The notes beneath the pieces are model-generated. The model saw only the letters and a list, made by a program, of their open reading frames with translations. It ran no database searches and was not told where the DNA came from. 24,063 bases of DNA from CAZPQN01 sp964588795 (GTDB lineage: Bacteria > Fidelibacterota > UBA2242): contig CAZPQN010000033.1 of NCBI GenBank assembly GCA_964588795.1, positions 1-24,063 on the forward strand, in the 5' to 3' direction. Positions 7,056 through 13,621 of this stretch are shown piece by piece; position 1 is the first letter of the stretch, and each line of letters begins with the position of its first letter. The position numbers and the translations under genes were made by a program.

Positions 7056-8107
7056 ATCTTCAAACTGCACCTCAGAGCGGCGGACTCAATAACTTTGCTT
7101 AGCATTGTCGCATAATCATAGCCGGCCGTCCGCGCGGCCTTGGGAAAACAGGAATTATCTGCCGGATCCGGCAGAATGCCGGGCAGAGGATTCAATTCTA
7201 AAATATTCGGTACGCCTGCTGCATCGAGCCGCAAGTCCAACCGACACCAGTCGCGGATTCTTAAAACCTGACAGGTGCGCCTGACGGTGGTTTCGATCGC
7301 CTGCTTTAGTTCCGCGCCGATGGGGGCCGGGCACTGAAAAATGTGCAATGGCTTTTCCGGGCGATCCCAAACCCATTTGGCTTCGTAAGAATAGATCGGA
7401 TGAGCATCCGCCGGCAACTGGCTGTAATCCATCGCGACGATCGGCAGTACTTCCATTGTGGAGCCGTTGCCAATAACGGCAACCGTAAATTCCTGGCCGG
7501 TCAGGAACTCTTCCATCATGACCGGTTCATGATCGTACTTGGTAAAATTTTCCCTGATCAGCGCCTGGGCTTGAGCCGCGGTATAAACCACGGAACGGTC
7601 GAATATTCCCTTACTACTGCCCTCGGCTAAAGGTTTGACTATCGCCGGATAGGAAAATTCCGGATCGAAACCATTAGCATCAGGATAGATGACCCGAAAA
7701 GCCGGCGTCGGAATGCGATAGTAGCTGAGAATCTCCTTGCAGCGGGCTTTGTTGAGACAAATCGCAAGGGTCAAAGGATCGGAGCCGGTGTAGGGCAATC
7801 CGAGTCGTTCACAAATCAGGGGGACATAAGATTCCCGCCAGTCACCGAAAAGACCTTCGGTGACATTGAATACCAAATCCGGTCGGGCTTGTTCCAGTTT
7901 AACGGCAACATCATCATCACCTTCAAAAGCCACCACGCTGTGGTTCAAACTAACAAGGGCAGTACTGATGGCATTGATCGTCCGGGGGTCATCACCCTCG
8001 GCGAAAAGGTCGGGAGGGATGTCTTCGTCGTCAAGTTCGCCGGCGAAGCGCTTACCAAACTCCTTTCGCAGTCCGTTTTTTGTGCTGTAAGTAATTGCAA
8101 TCTTCAT
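7052..8107 (-). CDS. ATP-grasp ligase, D-Ala-D-Ala ligase-like (first paralogue)
   Basis: This 351-aa protein is a Ddl-type ATP-grasp enzyme. Motifs seen are FNVTEG (80-85), YTGSDPLTL (106-114), the nucleotide loop KPLAEGSSKGI (158-168), MMEEF (197-201), RLDLRLD (289-295) and the Mg-binding LELNPLPG (303-310). The last is near the NTxPG of genuine ligases but carries Pro-Leu. Family members form a peptide bond between small amino acids with ATP. Because the second, more divergent ligase follows with a four-base overlap, two successive or combined ligations are plausible. It opens the operon; promoter elements lie very close upstream and no Shine-Dalgarno is visible before the ATG. A housekeeping ddl role cannot be excluded but the context does not support it. 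Confidence 0.82.
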   Translation of the reverse strand: MKIAITYSTKNGLRKEFGKRFAGELDDEDIPPDLFAEGDDPRTINAISTALVSLNHSVVAFEGDDDVAVKLEQARPDLVFNVTEGLFGDWRESYVPLICERLGLPYTGSDPLTLAICLNKARCKEILSYYRIPTPAFRVIYPDANGFDPEFSYPAIVKPLAEGSSKGIFDRSVVYTAAQAQALIRENFTKYDHEPVMMEEFLTGQEFTVAVIGNGSTMEVLPIVAMDYSQLPADAHPIYSYEAKWVWDRPEKPLHIFQCPAPIGAELKQAIETTVRRTCQVLRIRDWCRLDLRLDAAGVPNILELNPLPGILPDPADNSCFPKAARTAGYDYATMLSKVIESAALRCSLKI

Positions 8108-8272
8108 TTTTTTACGGCGGTGAATTTACACATTTTTTCGGAAAGTCAAGAAAAATATTTTCAACTTTTTTGCCCGCTACAGCAGGCCATTTACACCAAG
8201 CATTTGTGCCGGTTTTTCTAAGTACGACTAAGTCTGGTATAGGATCCTGTGCATCGGATCGGAGTCAAAAGG
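8108..8272. other. Intergenic region between the GHL10-like gene and the ATP-grasp operon
   Basis: This 165-bp region carries the operon promoter (8123-8149). It also has a small hairpin GCCCGC/GCAGGC at 8172-8187 without a T-run on its 3' side in the minus-strand transcript, and a short direct repeat read as ACTTAG twice on the minus strand. No gene or clear terminator for the upstream gene is seen. Confidence 0.5.
8123..8149 (-). promoter_or_regulatory. Promoter of the ATP-grasp/GNAT/KamA operon
   Basis: On the minus strand TTGACT (8144-8149) and TAAATT (8123-8128) form a -35/-10 pair with a short 15-bp spacer. The start site should be near 8115, leaving a leader of roughly ten bases before the ATG at 8107. 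The same TAAATT -10 form is seen at the CARF promoter. Confidence 0.6.
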
Positions 8273-9445
8273 TCAGTGATTGATTAGCAGGGCTTTTTGG
8301 AGTACTGGAAAATAATCGGGATTTCTCTGGAAAGTGTCATAAGAAAAGAAAACCAAATTGCCAAATTGATTATTTAAGGTCACTAATATCCGCGACAGGG
8401 CGTCGTATTTGTTCAAATTATAGACTCCGATGCCAACCCAGAGTCGTTCTTTCTGGATTTGGGGACTGATTTTTTTCAGGACATTTTCGAACTGTTCCGT
8501 GCCGCGGTAGTAGTTCATCAAAACCGCAAAGTCGAGCCAGCCTTGTCTGAGCCAGTGTTCCCAGTCCTGGAAAAAATACTGGCGAGCCTCGCCGGGATCG
8601 GGTTTGACCGCCGCACTCAGCAGAATGGGACGCGTCTGAGTATCGATTAATCCCGCACAAGCCTGGATAAAATCGGACACGGCTTCCCTCCTGAACGCAC
8701 TCCATTGCTCCTGGAGGGTTTCAAGATTGCCCAGCTCCCAGCCCTTGAAAAGTGATTTGTCGGAAATCGTCAACAACAGCGGGTCGACGCCATACCGATC
8801 GCGGAAGAGTTTGCGTCCAATGGGATTATAGTCATAGCAATCCTTGGCATAGCGGACATAATCCAGGTGCACTCCGTCAATCGGATACTTGGTAAGAATT
8901 TCCCGTATGACGGACAGGAGATATTCCCGCACCTGCGGTACCAGAGGTGAAAGGTAGATGCCTTCGGTTCCATTTCTCCTAAAATCGGCGGGCTGTTTTT
9001 GTATGTCTTTGACTCCGTCGGCATCAACGGCACACCAGTCGGGATGCTGGTACAGCAGATGCCGGCGATCCAGCGGTCTTTGCTCCGCTGACCAGAGCAG
9101 AAAAGCGTTCAGCCAGACGTGGACGCGCAGGTTTTTCGCATGGGCTTTGTCCAGAGTATAGGTCAGCGGATCCCAGCTGGATTCGGTCATGTTTTCAGAA
9201 GGTGCTACCAAATCGGAAAAATAAAAGGCGTCACCGCGACCGCGAATCTGGACAAACAATTCTGAGATGCGGTTCTGAGCGGCAAAATCAATAAACGTGT
9301 CAATCTTGTTCCGATTAGCCAGCTGGTCGCGCACGACCCATAACCCGAGTTTTTGCTGAGCCTGGGTATTTATTTCCGGACTAAAAATGAACAGGGCAGT
9401 TAAAATCACTGCCCTGATACCATTGCTTAGATTAAAATATGGCAC
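8273..9445 (-). CDS. Exported GHL10/DUF187-type glycoside hydrolase-like protein
   Basis: With the GTG at 9445 the protein has 390 aa. It begins with a signal peptide: a basic Arg11, a hydrophobic core AVILTALFIF (12-21) and a likely cleavage site near TQAQQ (27-31). The rest is a TIM-barrel of the GHL10 (DUF187, YngK-like) family: LGLWVVRD (33-40), VQIRGRGDAFY (65-75), RVHVWLNAF (107-115) and the signature DGVHLDYVRY (190-199) with its acidic residue. Members are thought to act on surface or extracellular polysaccharide; the substrate is unknown. The frame stays open upstream to 9604, but that part lies inside rplQ and looks like a shadow. A GTG at 9409 is an alternative start that would shorten the signal peptide. 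It follows rplQ by 10 nt. Confidence 0.82.
   Translation of the reverse strand: MPYFNLSNGIRAVILTALFIFSPEINTQAQQKLGLWVVRDQLANRNKIDTFIDFAAQNRISELFVQIRGRGDAFYFSDLVAPSENMTESSWDPLTYTLDKAHAKNLRVHVWLNAFLLWSAEQRPLDRRHLLYQHPDWCAVDADGVKDIQKQPADFRRNGTEGIYLSPLVPQVREYLLSVIREILTKYPIDGVHLDYVRYAKDCYDYNPIGRKLFRDRYGVDPLLLTISDKSLFKGWELGNLETLQEQWSAFRREAVSDFIQACAGLIDTQTRPILLSAAVKPDPGEARQYFFQDWEHWLRQGWLDFAVLMNYYRGTEQFENVLKKISPQIQKERLWVGIGVYNLNKYDALSRILVTLNNQFGNLVFFSYDTFQRNPDYFPVLQKALLINH
9381..9416 (-). terminator. Intrinsic terminator after the ribosomal operon, inside the GHL10 signal-peptide codons
   Basis: CAGGGCAGT and ACTGCCCTG (arms 9408-9416 and 9392-9400) form a perfect 9-bp stem with a 7-nt loop, followed on the minus strand by TTCATTTTT. 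It lies 40 nt past the rplQ stop, so it is well placed to end the S10-alpha transcript, yet it overlaps the start of the next reading frame. Confidence 0.7.
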
Positions 9446-9455
9446 TGTCGGGTGG

Positions 9456-10010
9456 TTAATCCGCTTTGCGCTCTCCGTCAGCTGCTTTGGTCTGTTTGGT
9501 CTGGGGCGCCTTTTTCGGAGGGAGATGCTCTTCTTCACTAGCTGCTCCGGCAGTCTCGGCCTCTGCGGCTTTGGCGGCAGCTTCGGCTTTTTTCGCCTTG
9601 GCAACTTTGCGGGCTTCGCGCTGTTCAGCGGCTTTCTTTTCCTCTTCCGACTGGCGGTAGTCCACGAATTCGATCAGCGAGATCGCGGCATTATCATTGT
9701 CCCGATAACCTAATTTGGTAAGGCGGGTGTAACCACCGTTACGACTGGCGTACTGCGGTGCGATATGTTCGAATAATTTTTTGACGAGCGTGCGGTCGTG
9801 AACCTGTTTAAATGCTAACCGCCGGTGATGCACGGTGCCGCGTTTGGCGTAGGTTATCAGCCTTTCGACTACTCGCCGCAGTTCCTTGGCACGGGCATCG
9901 GTAGTGCGGATTTTTCCGTTAGTCAGGAGGGCTTTGACTAAGTTTAGGATGACCGCCTTCCGATGACTGGCTGGTAAACCGAGTTTGGCGACACGTTTCT
10001 GATGGCGCAT
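9456..10010 (-). CDS. rplQ: 50S ribosomal protein L17 with long charged tail
   Basis: L17 lies near the peptide exit of the large subunit. Residues 1-120 are a normal L17 core (MRHQKRVAKLGLPASHRKAV start, RTTDARAKELRRVVERLIT and GGYTRLTKLGYRDNDNA). The typical bacterial protein has about 116-130 aa, but here it reaches 184 aa through a low-complexity tail (121-184) rich in Ala, Lys and Glu. Such tails occur in some Bacteroidota and related groups and are probably disordered. It is the last gene of the ribosomal block, 21 nt after rpoA, and is followed by a strong terminator-like hairpin. Confidence 0.97.
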   Translation of the reverse strand: MRHQKRVAKLGLPASHRKAVILNLVKALLTNGKIRTTDARAKELRRVVERLITYAKRGTVHHRRLAFKQVHDRTLVKKLFEHIAPQYASRNGGYTRLTKLGYRDNDNAAISLIEFVDYRQSEEEKKAAEQREARKVAKAKKAEAAAKAAEAETAGAASEEEHLPPKKAPQTKQTKAADGERKAD

Positions 10011-10031
10011 TGCTATGAACTCCTTTTCAGC

Positions 10032-11012
10032 TTATTCTTCCTTTTCGACCAGATATTTTTCGACTTCCATCCCGAATTCCAATCCCATACTTTTCAACTT
10101 GGCCATCAGTTCATTCAGGGACTTACGACCGAAGTTTTTGAACTTTAACATATCCGCCTCATCTTTGGCAACCAGGTCGGCAATGGTACGGATATTATTG
10201 GCTTTTAAGCAATTATAGGAACGGACGGATAACTCCATCTCGTCCACACTTTTACGGAGCAGATTGCGGACTTTCAGGATGTCTTCGCTGGGGTATTCGC
10301 GGGATAATTCATGCGGCTTGGATTCCAACCGTGAGAACAGACCAAAGAAATCACGCAGAATGGTAGCGGCGGTATCCAGAGCCTCATCCGGAGTCAGGCT
10401 ACCGTCAGTGGTAATGTCCAGGATCAATTTCTCGAGCACTTCCTTCGCCGTTCCGGGAACATTTTCTACCTTGTAGGAGACATTCTTGACAGGTGAAAAA
10501 ATCGAGTCGACAAAAATGGTACCGATCGGATAATCCGCCACGCGGTTCTTTTCAGCTGGCACCCAACCCGTACCACGGCTGATCTTGATCTCCATGTTTA
10601 ATTCGGCCTTTTCATTGAGCGAGCAGATGGGCAAATCCGGATTGAGCACGGTAAACTGGGTGTTATTTTTACCGATTTCGCCAGCCAATAATTCAGCCGG
10701 GCCCTTGATTTGCAGAGTAACTTTATCGGGTTTGGGATCCCGGAGTTTGAAGCGCACTTGTTTCAGATTCAGGATAATGTCCGCGACGTCTTCCCGAACG
10801 CCCTCAATGGTCGAGAATTCATGCAGAACTCCTTCGATCTTAATCGAGGAGACTGCCGCACCGGGAATCGAAGTCAGCAAAACCCGGCGCAGGGCATTGC
10901 CGATGGTGATACCATAGCCTCTTTCCAGTGGCTGAATGAAATAAATGCCATGCGTGTCGGTCGAAGATTCGTCACGTACAACACGGGCTAAAATTTGTTC
11001 GTGATTAGTCAT
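10032..11012 (-). CDS. rpoA: RNA polymerase alpha subunit
   Basis: The alpha subunit dimerises to start RNA polymerase assembly and contacts UP elements and activators. The 326-aa product has the N-terminal dimerisation domain (GYGITIGNALRRVLLTSIPG at 33-52) and a C-terminal domain from about 240. That domain includes the DNA-binding Arg264 in VRSYNCLKA and the helix-hairpin-helix IRTIADLV...NFGRKSL. The start is set at the ATG at 11012, because AGGAGG lies exactly 6 nt upstream (11019-11024). An in-frame ATG at 11027 overlaps the rpsD stop, but would place that Shine-Dalgarno inside the coding sequence. Confidence 0.97.
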   Translation of the reverse strand: MTNHEQILARVVRDESSTDTHGIYFIQPLERGYGITIGNALRRVLLTSIPGAAVSSIKIEGVLHEFSTIEGVREDVADIILNLKQVRFKLRDPKPDKVTLQIKGPAELLAGEIGKNNTQFTVLNPDLPICSLNEKAELNMEIKISRGTGWVPAEKNRVADYPIGTIFVDSIFSPVKNVSYKVENVPGTAKEVLEKLILDITTDGSLTPDEALDTAATILRDFFGLFSRLESKPHELSREYPSEDILKVRNLLRKSVDEMELSVRSYNCLKANNIRTIADLVAKDEADMLKFKNFGRKSLNELMAKLKSMGLEFGMEVEKYLVEKEE

Positions 11013-11018
11013 GATAGG

Positions 11019-11024
11019 CCTCCT
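11019..11024 (-). promoter_or_regulatory. Shine-Dalgarno that fixes the rpoA start
   Basis: The minus strand reads AGGAGG with a 6-nt spacer to the ATG at 11012. It overlaps the last base of the rpsD stop and directly follows the competing ATG at 11027, so that upstream codon is unlikely to be the main start. Confidence 0.8.
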
Positions 11025-11653
11025 CATTTAGAATATAGTTCAACAACCAGCTGTTCGTTTACATCCAGTCCCATTTGGTCACGTTCCGGAACCTGGATAA
11101 AAATGCCCTGCATTTTGGCTTTATCCAGAATCAACCAGGCTAATTCGTGATCGCCCCGGATGCGCTTCATGGATTCATGAATGATAGCCAGCTTCTTACT
11201 GCTGTCGCGAACCTGAATCACATCTCCGGCTTTTAGTTGATAGGATGGAATATTGACAACTCGATTATTGATTGTGAAGTGTCGGTGGCTGACCAGCTGG
11301 CGGGCCATTTTACGCGACGTGGCGAATCCCAGGCGGTAGATCACGTTGTCGAGGCGCCGCTCCAACAGTTTCATCAGATTGGTGCCGGTGATGCCTTTCT
11401 GGGAATTGGCAACTTCGAAATATTTGCGAAATTGCTTTTCATAAATGCCATAGATGCGTTTGATTTTCTGTTTCTCGCGCAGTTGTAAACCGTAGTTTGA
11501 CAGACGGTGATGACCGGTCTGGCCATGCTGACCCGGCACGTAACTTTTGGTTTCGAAAGAGCATTTGGTTGTGTTGCAGCGCTCGCCTTTCAGAAACAGT
11601 TTTTTACCTTCGCGACGGCAAAGCTTGCACACTGGTCCGGTATATCTTGCCAT
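11024..11653 (-). CDS. rpsD: 30S ribosomal protein S4, zinc-binding form
   Basis: S4 nucleates 30S assembly by binding the 5' domain of 16S rRNA. The 209-aa protein has the N-terminal zinc knuckle Cys9, Cys12, Cys26 and Cys31, so it is the C+ form as in Thermus. The S4 RNA-binding domain (about 100-160, RRLDNVIYRLGFATSRKMAR) follows. In many bacteria S4 represses the alpha operon; no pseudoknot was examined here. The ATG is 26 nt after the rpsK stop, the largest gap in the block. Confidence 0.97.
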   Translation of the reverse strand: MARYTGPVCKLCRREGKKLFLKGERCNTTKCSFETKSYVPGQHGQTGHHRLSNYGLQLREKQKIKRIYGIYEKQFRKYFEVANSQKGITGTNLMKLLERRLDNVIYRLGFATSRKMARQLVSHRHFTINNRVVNIPSYQLKAGDVIQVRDSSKKLAIIHESMKRIRGDHELAWLILDKAKMQGIFIQVPERDQMGLDVNEQLVVELYSK

Positions 11654-11679
11654 TTATATATTTCTCCAATTATCCAATT

Positions 11680-12072
11680 TTATACTCTTCTGCGCTTCGG
11701 CGGACGACAGCCATTGTGGGGAATGGGCGTGATGTCCTTGATCGCAGTAACCTGCAGACCAGCCAAACTGATCGCCCGGATGGCGGCTTCGCGTCCGGCG
11801 CCGGGGCCCTTGACTCGCACTTCCACCCGAATCATACCCAAGTCTTTGGCTTCCTTGGCGGCCTTATTGGCGGCCTGCTGAGCGGCATACGGTGTGTTCT
11901 TTCGTGAGCCTTTGAAGCCGGCTGTTCCGGCCGAGGCCCAGGACACCACATTGCCGAAGCCATCCGTCAGGGAGATAATGGTATTGTTAAAGGTCGCCTT
12001 AATGTTGGCGATGCCTTCGGGATCGACTTTTGTCCGTTTTTTCTTTTTTACGGTTACTTTTTTAGGTGGCAA
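11680..12072 (-). CDS. rpsK: 30S ribosomal protein S11
   Basis: S11 forms part of the 30S platform beside the E-site mRNA. The 130-aa product has a basic N-terminus (residues 5-15) and the S11 signatures IKATFNNTIISLTD (24-37), KGPGAGREAAIRA (104-116) and the C-terminal DITPIPHNGCRPPKRRRV. Translation appears to begin at TTG (12072), with AGGAG 9 nt upstream; no better in-frame ATG precedes the conserved region. It lies 19 nt after rpsM. Confidence 0.97.
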   Translation of the reverse strand: MPPKKVTVKKKKRTKVDPEGIANIKATFNNTIISLTDGFGNVVSWASAGTAGFKGSRKNTPYAAQQAANKAAKEAKDLGMIRVEVRVKGPGAGREAAIRAISLAGLQVTAIKDITPIPHNGCRPPKRRRV

Positions 12073-12091
12073 CTTAGAATTCTCCTATTTT

Positions 12092-12478
12092 TTAACCTTT
12101 TTTCCCGACTTTGACCTTTTTACGACCGACCGTTTTACGCGGACCTTTGCGGGTTCGGGAATTGGTCTTAGTGCGTTGACCGCGGACCGGCAATCCCCGC
12201 CGATGCCGCAAACCCCGGTAACTGCCAACATCCATCAGACGCTTGATATTCATCTGAACTTCGGTACGGAGTGTGCCCTCGACTTTGTACTCATTGCTGA
12301 TGATATTGCGAATATCACGTACCTGTTCCTCAGTGAGGGCTTTTACCCGCAGTTCGGGATCGACTCCGGCTTTCTGCAGGATTTCCAGGGCATTGGAACG
12401 ACCAATACCGTAGATGTAGCTCAAGGCTATTTTTATTTTTTTCTCGTTAGGTAAATCTACACCGGCTATGCGCGCCAA
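12092..12478 (-). CDS. rpsM: 30S ribosomal protein S13
   Basis: S13 in the 30S head contacts the P-site tRNA and bridges to L5. The 128-aa protein starts MARIAGVDLPNEKKI and contains the helix-hairpin-helix YIYGIGRSNALEIL (22-35), YRGLRHRRGLPVRGQRT (93-109) and a lysine-rich tail that reaches the tRNA. The start is a TTG at 12478 with a strong AGGAGG upstream. It begins the S13-S11-S4-alpha-L17 segment, 19 nt after rpmJ. Confidence 0.97.
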   Translation of the reverse strand: MARIAGVDLPNEKKIKIALSYIYGIGRSNALEILQKAGVDPELRVKALTEEQVRDIRNIISNEYKVEGTLRTEVQMNIKRLMDVGSYRGLRHRRGLPVRGQRTKTNSRTRKGPRKTVGRKKVKVGKKG

Positions 12479-12497
12479 ATTATCCTCCTACTGACTG

Positions 12498-12611
12498 TTA
12501 TCCCTGTCTTTGTTTGTGTTTTGGATTTGGGCAAATGACTCTGACTACGCCTTTGCGGCGGATGATTTTGCATTTGTCGCAAATTTTCTTGACTGATGTT
12601 CTGACTTTCAT
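12498..12611 (-). CDS. rpmJ: 50S ribosomal protein L36, zinc-binding form
   Basis: The 37-aa gene lies between infA and rpsM. Its product begins MKVRTSVKKICDKCK and ends CPNPKHKQRQG. The zinc ligands Cys11, Cys14, Cys27 and His32 are all present, so this is the canonical zinc form, not the cysteine-free paralogue made in zinc shortage. L36 binds near the base of the L7/L12 stalk and stabilises 23S rRNA. ATG at 12611 is 15 nt after the infA stop, and TAA is at 12498-12500. Confidence 0.97.
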   Translation of the reverse strand: MKVRTSVKKICDKCKIIRRKGVVRVICPNPKHKQRQG

Positions 12612-12626
12612 AGATTTGTTTCCACT

Positions 12627-12845
12627 CTATTTATATCGATAGGTTATGCGTCCTTTGGTCAGGTCGTAGGGTGAGAGTTCCAGCGTAACTTTGTCGCCCG
12701 GAAGGATCTTGATGAAATGCATACGCATTTTACCGGAAACATGGGCCAGGACTTCATGCCCATTCTCCAAAACCACCTTGAAAGAAGCATTGGGCAGATT
12801 CTCTTTAATCGTACCATCAACCTTGATTAATTTCTCTTTGACCAT
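12627..12845 (-). CDS. infA: Translation initiation factor IF-1
   Basis: IF-1 is a single OB-fold that occupies the 30S A site during initiation. The 72-aa length and the sequence are canonical: KVDGTIKENLPNASFKVVLE (8-27), then VLAHVSGKMRMHFIKILPGD (32-51) and RITYRYK at the end. It is placed between map and rpmJ, as in many bacteria without adk at this site. The ATG at 12845 lies 11 nt after the map stop. Confidence 0.98.
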   Translation of the reverse strand: MVKEKLIKVDGTIKENLPNASFKVVLENGHEVLAHVSGKMRMHFIKILPGDKVTLELSPYDLTKGRITYRYK

Positions 12846-12856
12846 GCCTGGTATCC

Positions 12857-13621
12857 TTACGCAATCTGTGTCAATATTTCCGGTCCGGTGGTTCGGATCG
12901 CAATCGTGTGTTCAAAGTGGGCGGAAGGCAGGCGGTCGGCGGTTATGACTGTCCAGCCATCGTCCTGGAGTTGTACCTGATAGGTTCCGGCGTTGACCAT
13001 CGGTTCAATGGCCAGACACATTCCTGCTTTCAGCAGAGGTCCGCGCCCGGGATCGCCATAGTTGGGGACCTCGGGGGGTTCGTGCAAATCACGTCCGATG
13101 CCATGCCCGACTAATGTGCGCACCACCCCATAGCCGTACTGTTCAACATGGCGCTGGATTGCGTGTCCAATGTCCGACAAATGATTGCCCGGTCGGGCCT
13201 GCGCAATACCTTCGTACAATGCTTCTTCAGTGACCTGCATTAGTTTATGCTTGTCAGCATCAATTGCACCGACAGCGAAGGTGCAGGCGCCATCTCCGAG
13301 ATAACCATTTTTAGCGACTCCGACATCCACACTGAGGATTTCGCCTTCCACCAATATCCGTCCTGAAGGAATACCATGCACCACTTCTTCATTAATGCTG
13401 GTGCAGATACTGGCGGGATAATCCCGGTAACCCTTAAAAGCGGGTGTGCCGCCCTGTTCCCGAATGAATTCCTCCGCTAACTGATTCAGATGTCGGGTAC
13501 TGACCCCTGGACGAATTTCGCCCCGGAGCATATTCAGGGTTGCGCCGACGATACGGCAACTTTCCTGCATCAGAGCAATCTCTTCGTTGGTACGGATATG
13601 CACCATGCGGTTATCAGCCAC
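12857..13621 (-). CDS. map: Methionine aminopeptidase type I
   Basis: The enzyme removes the initiator methionine from nascent proteins with a two-metal site. In this 254-aa protein the ligands are Asp99 (SVDVG), Asp110 (YLGDG), His173 (VGHGIG), Glu206 (AIEPM) and Glu237 (HFEHT). Substrate-contacting His82 (VVHGIP) and His180 are also in place. No N-terminal zinc extension is present, so it is the plain type Ia form. The GTG at 13621 overlaps the secY stop by 8 nt; an internal ATG at 13606 (MVHIRTNEE) fits the usual family start but lacks a clear Shine-Dalgarno, so the start is uncertain by five codons. Confidence 0.95.
   Translation of the reverse strand: MADNRMVHIRTNEEIALMQESCRIVGATLNMLRGEIRPGVSTRHLNQLAEEFIREQGGTPAFKGYRDYPASICTSINEEVVHGIPSGRILVEGEILSVDVGVAKNGYLGDGACTFAVGAIDADKHKLMQVTEEALYEGIAQARPGNHLSDIGHAIQRHVEQYGYGVVRTLVGHGIGRDLHEPPEVPNYGDPGRGPLLKAGMCLAIEPMVNAGTYQVQLQDDGWTVITADRLPSAHFEHTIAIRTTGPEILTQIA

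Noticed and set aside
3141..8107. A CRISPR array or cas genes next to the CARF protein
   Set aside because: No regularly spaced repeats of 25-40 bases and no cas-like reading frame could be found anywhere in the window; only isolated inverted repeats are present.
7052..8107. Calling the first ligase the housekeeping ddl of peptidoglycan synthesis
   Set aside because: The neighbours are a second ligase, a GNAT and an aminomutase rather than mur or fts genes, and the end motif is not a perfect NTxPG; the housekeeping role is possible but not supported.
8172..8187. Hairpin GCCCGC/GCAGGC as terminator of the GHL10-like gene
   Set aside because: In the minus-strand transcript the stem is followed by A residues rather than T residues, and the stem has a wobble pair.
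9446..9604. N-terminal extension of the GHL10-like reading frame with many Pro, Lys and Arg residues
   Set aside because: It lies inside the rplQ tail in another frame, and a good signal peptide begins after rplQ ends; the composition is a by-product of reading Ala/Lys/Glu codons out of frame.
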